A DNA stretch of 64,000 bases from Prevotella sp. (GCA_017458005.1 JAFTGH010000011.1:1-64000); one strand, 5' to 3'; counted from the stretch's first letter, positions 25,703 through 34,312 are shown. Notes: a model not told the origin generated them from the letters alone. Numbers and translations are program-made.

Positions 25703-25901
25703 CAAAGTTATAGTGCACTAAACCTATTGAATCTACGGGACTACGTCCCTCGTGTAGAGGTGGTAACTAGTTGACCTATATCCTTTTAGGCAAAAAATCC
25801 TCGCCCTCACCGCCATGAAAAACGATGGTAGTCAGGGCAAGGGAAAGATATATATAAAGGGTATATTTCAATCATTTCCTCCTCTCTATCCTCAACTTAT
25901 T

Positions 25902-27029
25902 ATGCAAACAGCATTGATTACTGGTATCACAGGACAGGATGGTTCCTATCTTGCGGAGTTCCTCATAGAGAAAGGCTATGAGGTACATGGATTGTTACGT
26001 CGCTCCTCTTCCTTCAACACAGGGCGCATCGAGCACCTTTATCTGGACGAATGGGTTCGAGACATGAAGAAGAAACGTCTGGTCAACCTCCATTGGGCTG
26101 ACATGACGGACTCTTCTTCCTTGATCCGTATCATCGGCGAGATCAAACCTGACGAGATCTACAATCTTGCCGCACAGAGCCATGTAAAGGTGTCTTTCGA
26201 CGTACCGGAATATACTGCCGATGTAGATGCGACGGGTGTCCTCCGTCTGCTGGAGGCAGTACGTATCTGTGGCTTGGAGAAGAGTTGCCGCATTTACCAG
26301 GCATCTACCTCGGAACTCTACGGCAAGGTGCAGGAGGTGCCTCAGAGTGAGACGACTCCTTTCTATCCCCGCTCACCCTATTCAGTGGCAAAACTCTATG
26401 GGTTCTGGATCATGAAGAACTATCGCGAGTCATACGGCATGTATTGCTGCAATGGTATTCTCTTCAACCATGAGAGTGAGCGTCGTGGCGAGAACTTCGT
26501 AACCCGTAAGATCACCCTTGCTGCGGCACGTATCGCCCAGGGCTATCAGGATAAGTTATACTTAGGCAACCTGAACTCCCTGCGTGACTGGGGCTATGCC
26601 AAAGACTATATCGAGTGCATGTGGCTCATCCTGCAACAGCCTGAGCCCGACGATTTTGTGATAGCCACTGGTGAATACCATACCGTCCGAGAGTTTGCCA
26701 CCCTCGCATTCCGTGAGGCAGGCATCGAACTCGAGTTCGTCGGGGAAGGTGTCAACGAGAAGGGAATATGTGTCAAGGACGAATGCCCCTCGCTAAACGA
26801 TAACCGCTCACCGCTAACCTCTCTTGAGGGTAAAACCCTCGTCGAGGTTGACCCCAAATATTTCCGACCTGCAGAGGTCGACCAGTTGCTGGGTGATCCG
26901 ACCAAGGCGAAGACCAAATTGGGATGGAATCCTCACAAGACTTCTTTCCCCGACTTGGTGAAGATCATGGTGCAGCACGATATGAAGTTCGTGAGGAAGT
27001 TGTTCCTCAAGGCCCAATTGCCTGAGTAA
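25902..27029 (+). CDS. gmd: GDP-mannose 4,6-dehydratase
   Basis: First step from GDP-mannose to GDP-L-fucose. The NADP-binding [14 protein letters not shown] begins near residue 7, and the catalytic region has STSELYG near 131 and [12 protein letters not shown] (the YxxxK pair) near 154. [20 protein letters not shown] near 185 is the substrate-binding signature of Gmd. Length is 375 from the ATG at 25902; a longer reading to 25815 lacks the conserved start. A run near residue 298 ([14 protein letters not shown]) is not usual in Gmd and is encoded by TAACCGCTCACCGCTAACC, one of the degenerate repeats of this window. The fcl gene follows after three bases. It needs GDP-mannose, and the local manC is frameshifted. 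Confidence 0.95.
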   Translation: MQTALITGITGQDGSYLAEFLIEKGYEVHGLLRRSSSFNTGRIEHLYLDEWVRDMKKKRLVNLHWADMTDSSSLIRIIGEIKPDEIYNLAAQSHVKVSFDVPEYTADVDATGVLRLLEAVRICGLEKSCRIYQASTSELYGKVQEVPQSETTPFYPRSPYSVAKLYGFWIMKNYRESYGMYCCNGILFNHESERRGENFVTRKITLAAARIAQGYQDKLYLGNLNSLRDWGYAKDYIECMWLILQQPEPDDFVIATGEYHTVREFATLAFREAGIELEFVGEGVNEKGICVKDECPSLNDNRSPLTSLEGKTLVEVDPKYFRPAEVDQLLGDPTKAKTKLGWNPHKTSFPDLVKIMVQHDMKFVRKLFLKAQLPE

Positions 27030-27032
27030 TTG

Positions 27033-28019
27033 ATGGAGAAGAACAGTAAGATTTACGTGGCTGGTCATCGTGGCATGGTAGGAAGTGCCATTGTGCGTGA
27101 ACTACAGCGCCAAGGCTATACCAACATCGTCACGAGGACCCACAAGGAACTCGACCTCACTCGCCAAGAGGCGGTGGAGGCTTTCTTCGAGCAGGAGAAA
27201 CCAGAGTATGTGTTCCTTGCCGCCGCTAAGGTCGGTGGCATCGTCGCTAACCAGAGCGCCCTTGCCGATTTCATGTACGACAACATGATTCTGGAGATGA
27301 ATGTCATCCATGCCGCCTGGAAGAACGGTTGTAAGAAACTGGAGTTCCTGGGCAGCAGTTGCATCTATCCCCGTATGGCACCACAGCCGATGCCTGAGAG
27401 TTGCTTGCTCACCAGTGAACTGGAGAAGACCAACGAGGCTTATGCCCTGGCGAAGATCTGTGGACTGAAATACTGCGAGTTTCTGAACAGACAGTACGGC
27501 ACCGACTATATCAGTGTGATGCCCACCAACCTCTATGGTCCCAACGACAACTATCACCCGGAGCACAGTCATGTGCTGCCCGCCCTGATTCGTCGTTTCC
27601 ATGAGGCGAAGGAGCAAGGCTTGCAGGAAGTCACCTGCTGGGGCGATGGCTCACCACTGCGTGAGTTCCTCTATGTCGACGACCTTGCCAACCTCTGTGT
27701 GTTCCTGATGAACAACTACTCTGGTCGGAGCGAGAGCGACAATAAACACGGTCAAGGGTCGCCAGATTATATGGCGACCGTGAATGCGGGAACGGGCAAG
27801 GAATTGACCATCAAGGCATTAACGGAGTTGGTGGCGAAGGTGGTAGGCTATACAGGCGCCATCAAGTGGGACACCACCCGTCCTAACGGCACTCCCCGCA
27901 AACTCCTCGATGTGAGCAAAGCCGCCAGCCTCGGTTGGACCTACAAAACCGAACTCGAAGACGGCATCCGCCTCGCCTACCAGGACTTCCTCCACAACCC
28001 CATCCGTGCCGAACGATAG
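27033..28019 (+). CDS. fcl: GDP-L-fucose synthase
   Basis: Epimerase-reductase that converts GDP-4-keto-6-deoxymannose to GDP-L-fucose with NADPH. Signatures: VAGHRGMVGSAIVREL near residue 9, AAAKVGGI near 63, the FLGSSCIYPR stretch with the catalytic serine near 106, and YALAKICGLKYCE with the YxxxK pair near 136. NLYGPNDNYHPEHSHVLPA near 164 is diagnostic of Fcl. The ATG at 27033 follows a TTG at 27030. A hydrophilic stretch GRSESDNKHGQGSPDYM near residue 230 appears to be a local insertion. Its distance of three bases from gmd indicates co-translation. Confidence 0.95.
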   Translation: MEKNSKIYVAGHRGMVGSAIVRELQRQGYTNIVTRTHKELDLTRQEAVEAFFEQEKPEYVFLAAAKVGGIVANQSALADFMYDNMILEMNVIHAAWKNGCKKLEFLGSSCIYPRMAPQPMPESCLLTSELEKTNEAYALAKICGLKYCEFLNRQYGTDYISVMPTNLYGPNDNYHPEHSHVLPALIRRFHEAKEQGLQEVTCWGDGSPLREFLYVDDLANLCVFLMNNYSGRSESDNKHGQGSPDYMATVNAGTGKELTIKALTELVAKVVGYTGAIKWDTTRPNGTPRKLLDVSKAASLGWTYKTELEDGIRLAYQDFLHNPIRAER

Positions 28020-28033
28020 AGGATCCACCCCAA

Positions 28034-28087
28034 CCCTCCTTGAAAGGAGGGAGTGAAGATCCACCTCAGTCCTCCCTAAAGGGAGGA
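28034..28087. repeat. Two palindromic GC-rich repeats upstream of the DUF559 gene
   Basis: CCCTCCT-tgaa-AGGAGGG at 28034-28051 and TCCTCCCT-aa-AGGGAGGA at 28070-28087 are perfect short hairpins, members of the family also seen at 14483, 24031, 28128 and 28574. They fill the fcl-DUF559 gap. Confidence 0.65.
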
Positions 28088-28094
28088 AGATAGA

Positions 28095-28556
28095 ATGGCA
28101 GACAACTTAAAGTGCAAAGTTTCCAAACCCTCCTTACAAGGAGGGAAGGGAGGATCTCCCAGATATAAAAATGCAAATCCTATTGAGTACGGGTTGCTGA
28201 AAGCCTATGCGAGAGAAAATAGGAAGAATATGACTCAATCTGAGAGCATTTTGTGGAGTCAAATAAGGGGCAAGTCACTTGGGGCTACATTTTTAAGGCA
28301 ATACATTATAGGTGAATATATTACAGACTTTACATGCTTAGATCCGAAACTTGTTATAGAGGTTGATGGTGGCTATCACTCAGAGCCAAGACAAGTAGAA
28401 GATGATGCAATACGTCAAGACTGGTTAGAAAAGCAAGGATTTAAAGTTATAAGATTCACCAATGCTGAAGTTGAATGTGATATCGTTAATACAATAAACA
28501 AGATAAAAGATGAAATCCACCCCAGCCATTCTTGTAAGGAGGGTGAAGAGGGGTAG
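28095..28556 (+). CDS. DUF559 (Vsr-like PD-(D/E)XK) endonuclease-like protein
   Basis: A 153-residue protein whose residues about 30-145 match DUF559, a family with a very-short-patch-repair-like nuclease fold. Visible features are MTQSESILWSQIRGKSLG, FLRQYIIGEYITDF (core aspartate), LVIEVDGGYHSE (the E-x-D pair) and the closing GFKVIRFTNAEV. DNA nicking is therefore plausible but not shown. The first 20 residues (KVSKPSLQGGKGGSP) and the last ten (SHSCKEGEEG) are encoded by palindromic repeat copies, so the conserved domain sits between two repeats and the open frame extends into both. A start nearer the domain (MTQSE) would avoid the repeat. It has no obvious role in sugar metabolism. Confidence 0.8.
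   Translation: MADNLKCKVSKPSLQGGKGGSPRYKNANPIEYGLLKAYARENRKNMTQSESILWSQIRGKSLGATFLRQYIIGEYITDFTCLDPKLVIEVDGGYHSEPRQVEDDAIRQDWLEKQGFKVIRFTNAEVECDIVNTINKIKDEIHPSHSCKEGEEG
28128..28160. repeat. Palindromic repeat inside the 5' end of the DUF559 gene
   Basis: CCCTCCTT-ac-AAGGAGGG (28128-28145), followed by the tail AAGGGAGGATCTCCC. The same stem plus tail occurs again at 28574-28607, so the gene lies between two direct copies. Confidence 0.75.
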
Positions 28557-28573
28557 GATGGATTCTTACAGTT

Positions 28574-28607
28574 CCCTCCTTTTAAGGAGGGTTAGGGAGG
28601 ATCTCCT
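28574..28607. repeat. Palindromic repeat between the DUF559 gene and rfbC
   Basis: CCCTCCTT-tt-AAGGAGGG (28574-28591) followed by TTAGGGAGGATCTCC. It ends two bases before the rfbC ATG at 28609, so the repeat forms the ribosome-binding region of rfbC (AGGGAGGATCTCCTA). A weaker copy lies at 28530-28556. Confidence 0.75.
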
Positions 28608-28608
28608 A

Positions 28609-29163
28609 ATGAACGTAATAAAGACAGCAATAGAAGGGGTGGTGATTATTGAGCCACGGATATTTAACGACCCTCGTGGTTACTTCTTCGAGTCCTTCTC
28701 TCAACGCGAGTTTGACGAAAAAGTGGGACCGATCCGCTTCGTCCAGGACAACGAGAGCATGTCACGATATGGTGTCATGCGTGGTCTCCACTTCCAGCGT
28801 CCCCCCCTTGCGCAGAGCAAACTCATGCGCTGTGTCAGGGGAGCCGTTCTCGATGTCGCTGTCGACATCCGTAAAGGCAGTCCCACCTACGGTCAACACG
28901 TAGCGGTGGAACTCTCTGAGGAGAACCACCGCCAGTTCTTCATCCCCAAAGGAATGGCTCACGGCTTCGCCGTCCTGAGTGATATCGCTATCTTCCAATA
29001 CAAGTGTGACGAGTTCTACCACCCCGAGGCAGAAGGTGGCATCAGCATCTTGGACAAGTCATTAGGTATTGACTGGCACATCCCTGTGGATCAGGCAATC
29101 CTCAGTGAAAAGGATACCAAACATCCCCTCCTCAACGACTTTGATTCACCGTTCACTCTATAA
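28609..29163 (+). CDS. rfbC: dTDP-4-dehydrorhamnose 3,5-epimerase
   Basis: Third enzyme of dTDP-L-rhamnose synthesis. From the ATG at 28609 it has 184 residues, the family norm; the longer reading from 28510 would be translated repeat. RmlC signatures are DPRGYFFESFSQREFDE near 19, FVQDNESMSRYGVMRGLHFQ near 45 with the active-site His at the end, RCVRGAVLDVAVDIRKGSPT near 71 and FIPKGMAHGFAVLSD near 107. The partner genes rmlA, rmlB and rmlD are not in the window and must be elsewhere if rhamnose is made. A C7 tract at 28801-28807 lies in the gene and is in frame. Confidence 0.92.
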   Translation: MNVIKTAIEGVVIIEPRIFNDPRGYFFESFSQREFDEKVGPIRFVQDNESMSRYGVMRGLHFQRPPLAQSKLMRCVRGAVLDVAVDIRKGSPTYGQHVAVELSEENHRQFFIPKGMAHGFAVLSDIAIFQYKCDEFYHPEAEGGISILDKSLGIDWHIPVDQAILSEKDTKHPLLNDFDSPFTL

Positions 29164-29184
29164 TACCTATTAACATAAATACCA

Positions 29185-29613
29185 ATGGGTGTATACGAAG
29201 AAAACATAATACCTATTAAGATAGCACATTTGGCGGAGTATGTGTCGCGGAAGAAGAGAATTTCTTTGGACGAGGCCCTTACGTATATTTACTCCAATGA
29301 TATGTACAAGGAACTCTATAACGAAGGAGCCAAGTGGTGGTATCTTAGTTCCGAGGCTTTGTATGAGGAGTTTGAGCACAAGAGGAAAGAACACACTCAT
29401 ATTGTATCGAAAGAAGCCTTCGAGTTTTTTGTATATACCCTAGAGAAATATGCTATCGGTAAAGGAATAGGTGGCATGCAGGCATTGGCTTTGTTTAAGG
29501 AGTACGGTGCCGACGAGTTCTTGCTCAAGCATTACGATCTGCTCCACACCCAAGGAACCGGATATGTGATTGACGAAATTCAACGCTTTATTAGTAGGAG
29601 AAAGAAGAAATGA
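29185..29613 (+). CDS. DUF3791 protein, putative antitoxin
   Basis: A 142-residue protein with what look like two DUF3791-type helical units in tandem: residues about 10-60 (IKIAHLAEYVSRKKRISLDE, then ALTYIYSNDMYKELYNEG) and about 75-135 (FEFFVYTLEKYAIGKGIGGM). DUF3791 genes commonly stand directly upstream of DUF3990 genes, as here, with a four-base ATGA overlap. By analogy with other two-gene modules the first product may neutralise the second. No enzyme motif is seen. The module has no visible link to polysaccharide synthesis and marks the start of an AT-rich accessory patch. Confidence 0.75.
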   Translation: MGVYEENIIPIKIAHLAEYVSRKKRISLDEALTYIYSNDMYKELYNEGAKWWYLSSEALYEEFEHKRKEHTHIVSKEAFEFFVYTLEKYAIGKGIGGMQALALFKEYGADEFLLKHYDLLHTQGTGYVIDEIQRFISRRKKK

Positions 29614-30095
29614 TGCTCAAATTATACCACGGTTCCAATGTGGAGGTGCGCAAACCCAGTCTTCGTTATGGTCGGAACAATACAGACTTTGGCAGGGGAT
29701 TCTATACCACCACTCAGAAAGAACAAGCCGAGCGTTGGACAGAAATAAAACAGGATAGGGCAAAGACGGGGAAGCGGATAGTGTCAGTCTATGAGATTGA
29801 TGAAATCTTACTTACAAATCCAGAGTTGAACATCAGGGAATTCCATGGCGTAGATGAGGCTTGGTTAGAGTTTGTCGTTAATTCCAGAAAAGGCGTAAGG
29901 CACGACTACGACTTGGTCTTCGGTCCTGTGGCTAATGACAAAGTATTCACTACAGTCAATCTGTATGAGAGTGGCGTGTTGGATGCCCCGACAGCCATTG
30001 CCCGTCTAAAAGCCTATAAAACTTACGACCAACTCTCCTTCCATACAGAACACGTCATCAAGTCTCTGCGCTTCATCGAGTCTTATGAACTTTAG
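29610..30095 (+). CDS. DUF3990 protein, putative ADP-ribosyltransferase-like toxin
   Basis: A 161-residue DUF3990 protein. The start LYHGSNVEV and NNTDFGRGFYTTTQKEQAER resemble the first and second strands of ADP-ribosyltransferase folds (YHG for NAD binding; FGxGFYTT). The late YDLVFGPVANDKVF and YDQLSFHTEHVIKSLRF segments are family hallmarks; QLSFHT is where a catalytic-loop motif is expected. ADP-ribosylation or a related NAD-dependent modification is inferred from the fold, and the target is unknown. It is translationally coupled to the DUF3791 gene by overlap. This arrangement is known as a probable toxin-antitoxin pair. Confidence 0.75.
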   Translation: MMLKLYHGSNVEVRKPSLRYGRNNTDFGRGFYTTTQKEQAERWTEIKQDRAKTGKRIVSVYEIDEILLTNPELNIREFHGVDEAWLEFVVNSRKGVRHDYDLVFGPVANDKVFTTVNLYESGVLDAPTAIARLKAYKTYDQLSFHTEHVIKSLRFIESYEL

Positions 30096-30230
30096 CCTCC
30101 TTTTCTTCTATGAGTCGATTGACAATAAGATCCCATAGATGATGACACATTTATAAGATAAGGAGTACAAGGCGCAGATGGGGATATGCTGAAATAAAAG
30201 TAATCGAGTTAATAACATGCAGTTTGCAAT

Positions 30231-30450
30231 ATGACGACGCAGCAATTCATTCGTCAGAAAGAAGAAAAGAAAAAGCAAGCATAAATCCGCAGAATTCTGC
30301 TACAACGACATATGTGTGGCAATTCGCAAAATTCCAACGAAGAAAGATGCGGAAAAAGAAGACTTAATTCAAAAGGGAGAAGAGGTGTTACCAACAATCA
30401 AAAATCTCGTAACTCAAATCCTTTTAGATAAAGGAGTTAAGATTGTTTAA
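30231..30450 (+). pseudogene. Possible frameshifted small gene in a 446-base gap
   Basis: The gap 30096-30541 has no long open frame. An ATG at 30231 opens 17 codons (MTTQQFIRQKEEKKKQA) and stops at 30284. The other plus frame is open from about 30233 to a TAA at 30450 and reads KKDAEKEDLIQKGEEVLPTI then NLVTQILLDKGVKIV. An A/G-rich stretch near 30262-30277 would be where the frames part. I do not recognise the protein. It may be a decayed gene or chance. Confidence 0.3.
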
Positions 30451-30541
30451 TTTTCACTTTTCAACTTACAAAAGCAGCGTTAAGGACTATATACTTCAAG
30501 CGGGTTGAATGAGGTTTGGAACTATAATTTCTTGATATAAC

Positions 30542-30844
30542 ATGGATAAGGAACGAATAATCGAATTTTTGCAATCTTCGTCTTCTTCAATTCAATCTGC
30601 TGGATCTTTTTCAGAAAAGTTGGATGTTGTCTATGTTATTTTAGATAAGGCATTCCCAAGAACATCTGCAGTAGCAGCTGTTTATGGGCCAGTAACGAGT
30701 TTGACTGATTTCATTTCGAGAAGTGAAATTGAGCCATTATTAGAAGTGATTAATAGAAGTTCTGCTAATCATACTCAATATGTTACAACAGATTCTGAGT
30801 TGAATGAAGTACTTAAAGCCATTTACAAAATGGTTAAAGAATAG
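30542..30844 (+). CDS. Small protein of unknown function upstream of the PIN-like gene
   Basis: A 100-residue protein with no recognised domain. It is probably helical with a serine-rich start (IEFLQSSSSSIQSAGSFSEK) and a small-residue-rich centre (SAVAAVYGPVTSLTDFIS). No membrane segment or cysteine is present. It ends 49 bases before the ATG chosen for the PIN-like membrane protein, and a longer start for that gene would overlap it, so the two are probably one unit. It could be an immunity or regulatory partner, as small genes before effector genes often are. That is inference from position only. Confidence 0.5.
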   Translation: MDKERIIEFLQSSSSSIQSAGSFSEKLDVVYVILDKAFPRTSAVAAVYGPVTSLTDFISRSEIEPLLEVINRSSANHTQYVTTDSELNEVLKAIYKMVKE

Positions 30845-30893
30845 ACTTCATATAGTAAAGATCCCGCTAGGTCCATCTCAATTTAGTTTCATT

Positions 30894-32894
30894 ATGGATA
30901 AGACACTTCGCTCGATATATTTGCGGTTGGATGTTAATATGCAACATCTGACTAGCAAGGCTATTGCCCAGATTATTGTTAAGCTTATTTATACCAGTGA
31001 ACATGGTATGAAGAAGAATGAGATTAAGGATGCTCTGGCCAAGGTGAACGAGTGGCGTCATATTGACAGCAAGGAAGTGGATGACATTCTTGATAGTTTA
31101 GTACCACAAGAAATCAGGTTCCATCAAGGTGTTTACTCGCTTTCCACTTCGAAGCGCGAACATATCCGAAAGTCAATAGAGGAGTCTGTAGAACGTAAGG
31201 AGAAGATTATCGATACATTCTTTAGCAGACTTAATAGTGATAGGGATGTGATTCGAGAATGGCTTACAGATGTAAGCATAAAGTTCTTCGAGGTATTCTC
31301 CGATGAATGGATCTCTGATTTAATGGCAAAGACCAATCATGTGGTAAGAAGCGAGGATGCCATCCGACAACTGATTACGAACAGAACTAATAGCAATAAA
31401 GAAATTGATGCTGAGGACAGGAAAGTTCTTCCTGGGAAGTTTTTCGATTTCGTGAACACTCGTGACGCAATGGTAATTGACTACCTGTGGGAATATGGCA
31501 CATCTGCCTTTGCTTCCATTTTGATTACCAACAAGCATGGTGTTGATCAGTTGACCTTGGATACTTTCAGGGATAGCGTATGCATACTCGACACAAACAT
31601 TCTTTTGTTCATAGCGTTGGAGAGTAGATTCCAGGACGCATTGTCTGCATTGGAGAGAGTTTTCCAAGACTTGAATGTAAAGGTGAAAGTGCTGTATATC
31701 ACAAAGAAAGAGTATGAAGGAAAAATCAGATGCCAGCGTATCGCGACGCTTCATAATTTGGAGAAGTATGGCTACGATGTCACAGCCATGCCAGACGATG
31801 ATTTTACGAATTACGCTCGTCATCTTAAGTGCAAGACTCAATCTCATTTTGAGACATTCTTTGATTACACATTGGCTTTACCGAAGCATATACGGGAAAA
31901 AGTAAGTATCGAACTTCTTGATGACGATAAGAATCTAGCTGAAGCCATTGAGAAGGCACAGACTGACGAGTCTTTATGCAAGAAACTGAATGACATCTTC
32001 ATGTCAGTAGTTCGTAGGAAGAAAGGAACTGCAGCTACCAATCATGATATAGGACTTTTGGAAGGAACCAGATATCTAAGAAAAGAAGGAGAGGCGAAGA
32101 ATGAGAAGTTCTTCATCCTTTCAGAGGAAATTTCGGTGATACAATATTCTAAGACGTGTGGTTTCAAACTTGGTCTTCCACTATCTTTGCGTGTTGATAC
32201 CCTTATCAATATGCTTGCAGTAAATAATGGTGGAGATACTTTCGAGGCATCAGATTATAAATCCCTTTTTGCCAATCTTATTCGAATGGAACTTGTGCCG
32301 CATAAAGACACCTTCCGTCAAACGGAGTTATACAACCTTTATAAGATGAACTCCAGAATTGCCACACTCCCAAAGGAACGTGTAAAGGAAATCGCTATGG
32401 AGATGCATCACAAGTATTTAGATGGCGAGGATAAAAGTGATCTTCTCCGCGACTTAAATGAAATGGTTACTAAGGGCGAACTAAAGGTTGGTGACGAACT
32501 TGAAGAAACAAGAGAAAAGCTATATGAGTCTGATAAAGAGAAACAGAGGCTTGAGGTCAATAATAAACGGGCAATTAAGGCACTTGAAGACACTATCCGT
32601 AATCAAGTGGCTGAAGAATATGATAAGGAAACAAATCAACTTATCAGAAAATATAGGTGGATTATTCCCTTATTTGTTATGCTTGTTGTTTTTGCTTTCT
32701 TTTTGTGCCTAATGATGGGTGCTCTTGGAACTTCTGTAATTGCCAGTTTTATTGTGAGTGTTGCTGCGGGTATCTTAACAGGTATTGGCTTTAATATCTA
32801 CGCAAACAGGACAATAATTAAAAAGAGAAAATTTGGTCGGGATATCTTTATAGACCATGAAACAGACTTTAGGCTGCGCAAGCAGTTAGAATAG
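30894..32894 (+). CDS. PIN-like nuclease domain protein with C-terminal membrane anchor
   Basis: A 666-residue protein with an unusual layout. Residues about 15-85 look like a winged helix (IIVKLIYTSEHGMKKNEIKD, ending IRFHQGVYSLS). A helical region follows. A PIN-like domain begins at VCILDTNILLFIAL, with the first acidic residue at D233. It continues through ITKKEYEGKI and ends with TNHDIGLLEGTRYL and FFILSEE, which supply the later acidic residues expected of a PIN nuclease. A coiled region (EETREKLYESDKEKQRLEVN) leads to two membrane helices near 585-640 (WIIPLFVMLVVFAFFLCLMM; IASFIVSVAAGILTGIGF). RNA cleavage at the membrane is a reasonable guess. I know no named system with this build. 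A start at 30804 would overlap the preceding gene; the ATG at 30894 is preferred. Confidence 0.65.
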   Translation: MDKTLRSIYLRLDVNMQHLTSKAIAQIIVKLIYTSEHGMKKNEIKDALAKVNEWRHIDSKEVDDILDSLVPQEIRFHQGVYSLSTSKREHIRKSIEESVERKEKIIDTFFSRLNSDRDVIREWLTDVSIKFFEVFSDEWISDLMAKTNHVVRSEDAIRQLITNRTNSNKEIDAEDRKVLPGKFFDFVNTRDAMVIDYLWEYGTSAFASILITNKHGVDQLTLDTFRDSVCILDTNILLFIALESRFQDALSALERVFQDLNVKVKVLYITKKEYEGKIRCQRIATLHNLEKYGYDVTAMPDDDFTNYARHLKCKTQSHFETFFDYTLALPKHIREKVSIELLDDDKNLAEAIEKAQTDESLCKKLNDIFMSVVRRKKGTAATNHDIGLLEGTRYLRKEGEAKNEKFFILSEEISVIQYSKTCGFKLGLPLSLRVDTLINMLAVNNGGDTFEASDYKSLFANLIRMELVPHKDTFRQTELYNLYKMNSRIATLPKERVKEIAMEMHHKYLDGEDKSDLLRDLNEMVTKGELKVGDELEETREKLYESDKEKQRLEVNNKRAIKALEDTIRNQVAEEYDKETNQLIRKYRWIIPLFVMLVVFAFFLCLMMGALGTSVIASFIVSVAAGILTGIGFNIYANRTIIKKRKFGRDIFIDHETDFRLRKQLE

Positions 32895-32953
32895 GTTGTA
32901 TCTAAAGATTCTTCCTACAGGCAATTAAATGATAGTTTCGAACAAAGTTATAT

Positions 32954-33028
32954 ATGATTCAACTTAATCCACAATACGAAGCGATATTTGATGCTAGGAA
33001 TATTGATGAGGAAGATACGAGTAAGTGA
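32954..33028 (+). pseudogene. Truncated copy of the gene at 35659
   Basis: The 24-codon frame starts MIQLNPQYEAIFDARNIDEE and matches the beginning of the protein at 35659 (MIDINPQYESIFDPHNIDED) before it stops. It is a broken duplicate of that gene's 5' end, about 2.7 kb upstream. Confidence 0.6.
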
Positions 33029-33073
33029 GAACTAAGTCATGACTTACTTCTACTGTAAACTGTGTGAGAAAGT

Positions 33074-33963
33074 ATGATAATTAAGGAAAAGGTAGATGTC
33101 AAAGATGACAGATTGATTGATGGTCTGACACCTGTGGTGAAGATGATGAGTCAAATAGAATGCTCAAAAGAGCCTGATGTGACAATAGACTTCTCCGAAA
33201 CACGCTTTGTTTCTCCTGTTTTCGCCTTGTCGCTTATTGTGTATCTTACACGTAGTGGAAAGCAGATAACTTTTACTAACATTCCCGAATATCTGGATCG
33301 TATAGGTTTAAGTGATGGTGGAATTAAGCCAGATACGATGCGGCAGACTGAGTTCATGGCGGAGCTGGAAAAATATGCTTCTAAGTCCTACATTCCCATT
33401 ATAGATTTCGCTGCAGGACGCAATAGTGACGCTAAAGAAGCAGTATCTTCTATAGTAGAAAACATTATTATTCAGCAGTTGAGCATACAATCTAATGTTG
33501 CGAATGGTTTGAAATATATGATTGACGAGATTCTTGACAACATAACCGAACATTCAGATTCGGACAGAGGTTATATCTTTGCTCAAGCGTATTCAACCAA
33601 AGGGTTTCTAGATGTTTGCATTGCTGATAGGGGTGTGAGTCTGCTGGGCAGTTACGAGAAACTTCCAGAAAATGAGATATCATCAGATATGGAGGCCATC
33701 AAAGCCGCCAATAGAGGACTTTCCAGTAAAAATCTTCCTGATGCGGAAAATCGAGGTTTTGGTATCAGGACTTCTAAACAAATGTTGAACAAGGATTAGG
33801 AGGACAGTACTTGATGATTTCAGGTAGTAGCCTTTATATAAAGACTCTTAACTTAGATAGTTTTTACTCATTGCCCCATGGATTGCGTTGGAATGGAACG
33901 ATAGTCGCTCTCCGCATACCATACCATTCTACATCGTTTAACTATATTAATTATATTGAATAA
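33074..33963 (+). pseudogene. STAS-like/GHKL ATPase regulator, frameshifted near its C-terminus
   Basis: Residues about 1-100 resemble a STAS-like fold (VTIDFSETRFVSPVFALSLI). The rest is a GHKL-type ATPase: the N-box IDEILDNITEHS near residue 155, a D-box-like CIADRGVSLLGS near 183, and the G-box NRGFGIRTSKQML near 228. The frame stops at 33799. The neighbouring frame continues from about 33790 with QGLGGQYLMISGSSLYIK and then FNYINYIE to a TAA at 33961-33963, the expected end of such a domain. A single-base deletion near 33788 explains this, unless it is a sequencing error. The DUF4325 gene starts at the next base but one, so the pair is an operon. Such pairs resemble anti-sigma/anti-anti-sigma switches; the target is unknown. 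Confidence 0.7.
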
Positions 33964-33964
33964 T

Positions 33965-34312
33965 ATGAAGAAAATAGATATGGCTGCCATCCTCTCTCCA
34001 GACTTAAAGTCCAGAATGAGAGCCCAGGATTTAAAAGCGCTTATAGAGAATAGCGGTGTTGATGCTGTAGAGATGGACTTCCATGGTGTGAAATTTGCCA
34101 CACGCAGTTTCATAGATGAGTTCTATAACTTGTTCTTGAAGACCCCTGGGACTAATGCCTTCTCCGTGGAGTTGGTTAATGTCCCTGCAGATATTAAGGC
34201 AATGTTGGATGCCGTAAGTCGTACCCAGGTGCGTGCCAATGTCATTCCATCACAATCGCAAGAAGTCTCATTCAAGAGTGTGAAAGAGTTTTTGAACTAC
34301 TTCACACCATAG
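33965..34312 (+). CDS. DUF4325 STAS-like protein
   Basis: A 115-residue protein of the DUF4325 STAS-like group. It starts with a short N-terminal strand region, has a central VDAVEMDFHGVKFATRSFID where the conserved serine sits in the STAS switch loop, and then FSVELVNVPADIKAMLDAV. Proteins of this type commonly pair with a GHKL ATPase that could phosphorylate or bind them, and here one ends a base before the ATG. An earlier TTG at 33956 is less likely. There is no DNA-binding motif. The role in this locus is unknown; a regulatory switch for the neighbouring PIN-like membrane protein is one possibility. Confidence 0.7.
   Translation: MKKIDMAAILSPDLKSRMRAQDLKALIENSGVDAVEMDFHGVKFATRSFIDEFYNLFLKTPGTNAFSVELVNVPADIKAMLDAVSRTQVRANVIPSQSQEVSFKSVKEFLNYFTP

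Noticed and set aside
25464-25721. Open frame of 85 codons in the gap before gmd
   Set aside because: It runs through the long hairpin and the promoter region and has no recognisable protein features or start signal.
28510-28608. N-terminal extension of rfbC
   Set aside because: The extra 33 residues come from translated palindromic repeat; the family start is at 28609.
28801-28807. C7 tract in rfbC as a further phase switch
   Set aside because: Seven C, shorter than the C8/G8 tracts, inside a conserved motif of a biosynthetic enzyme; weaker case, and in frame.
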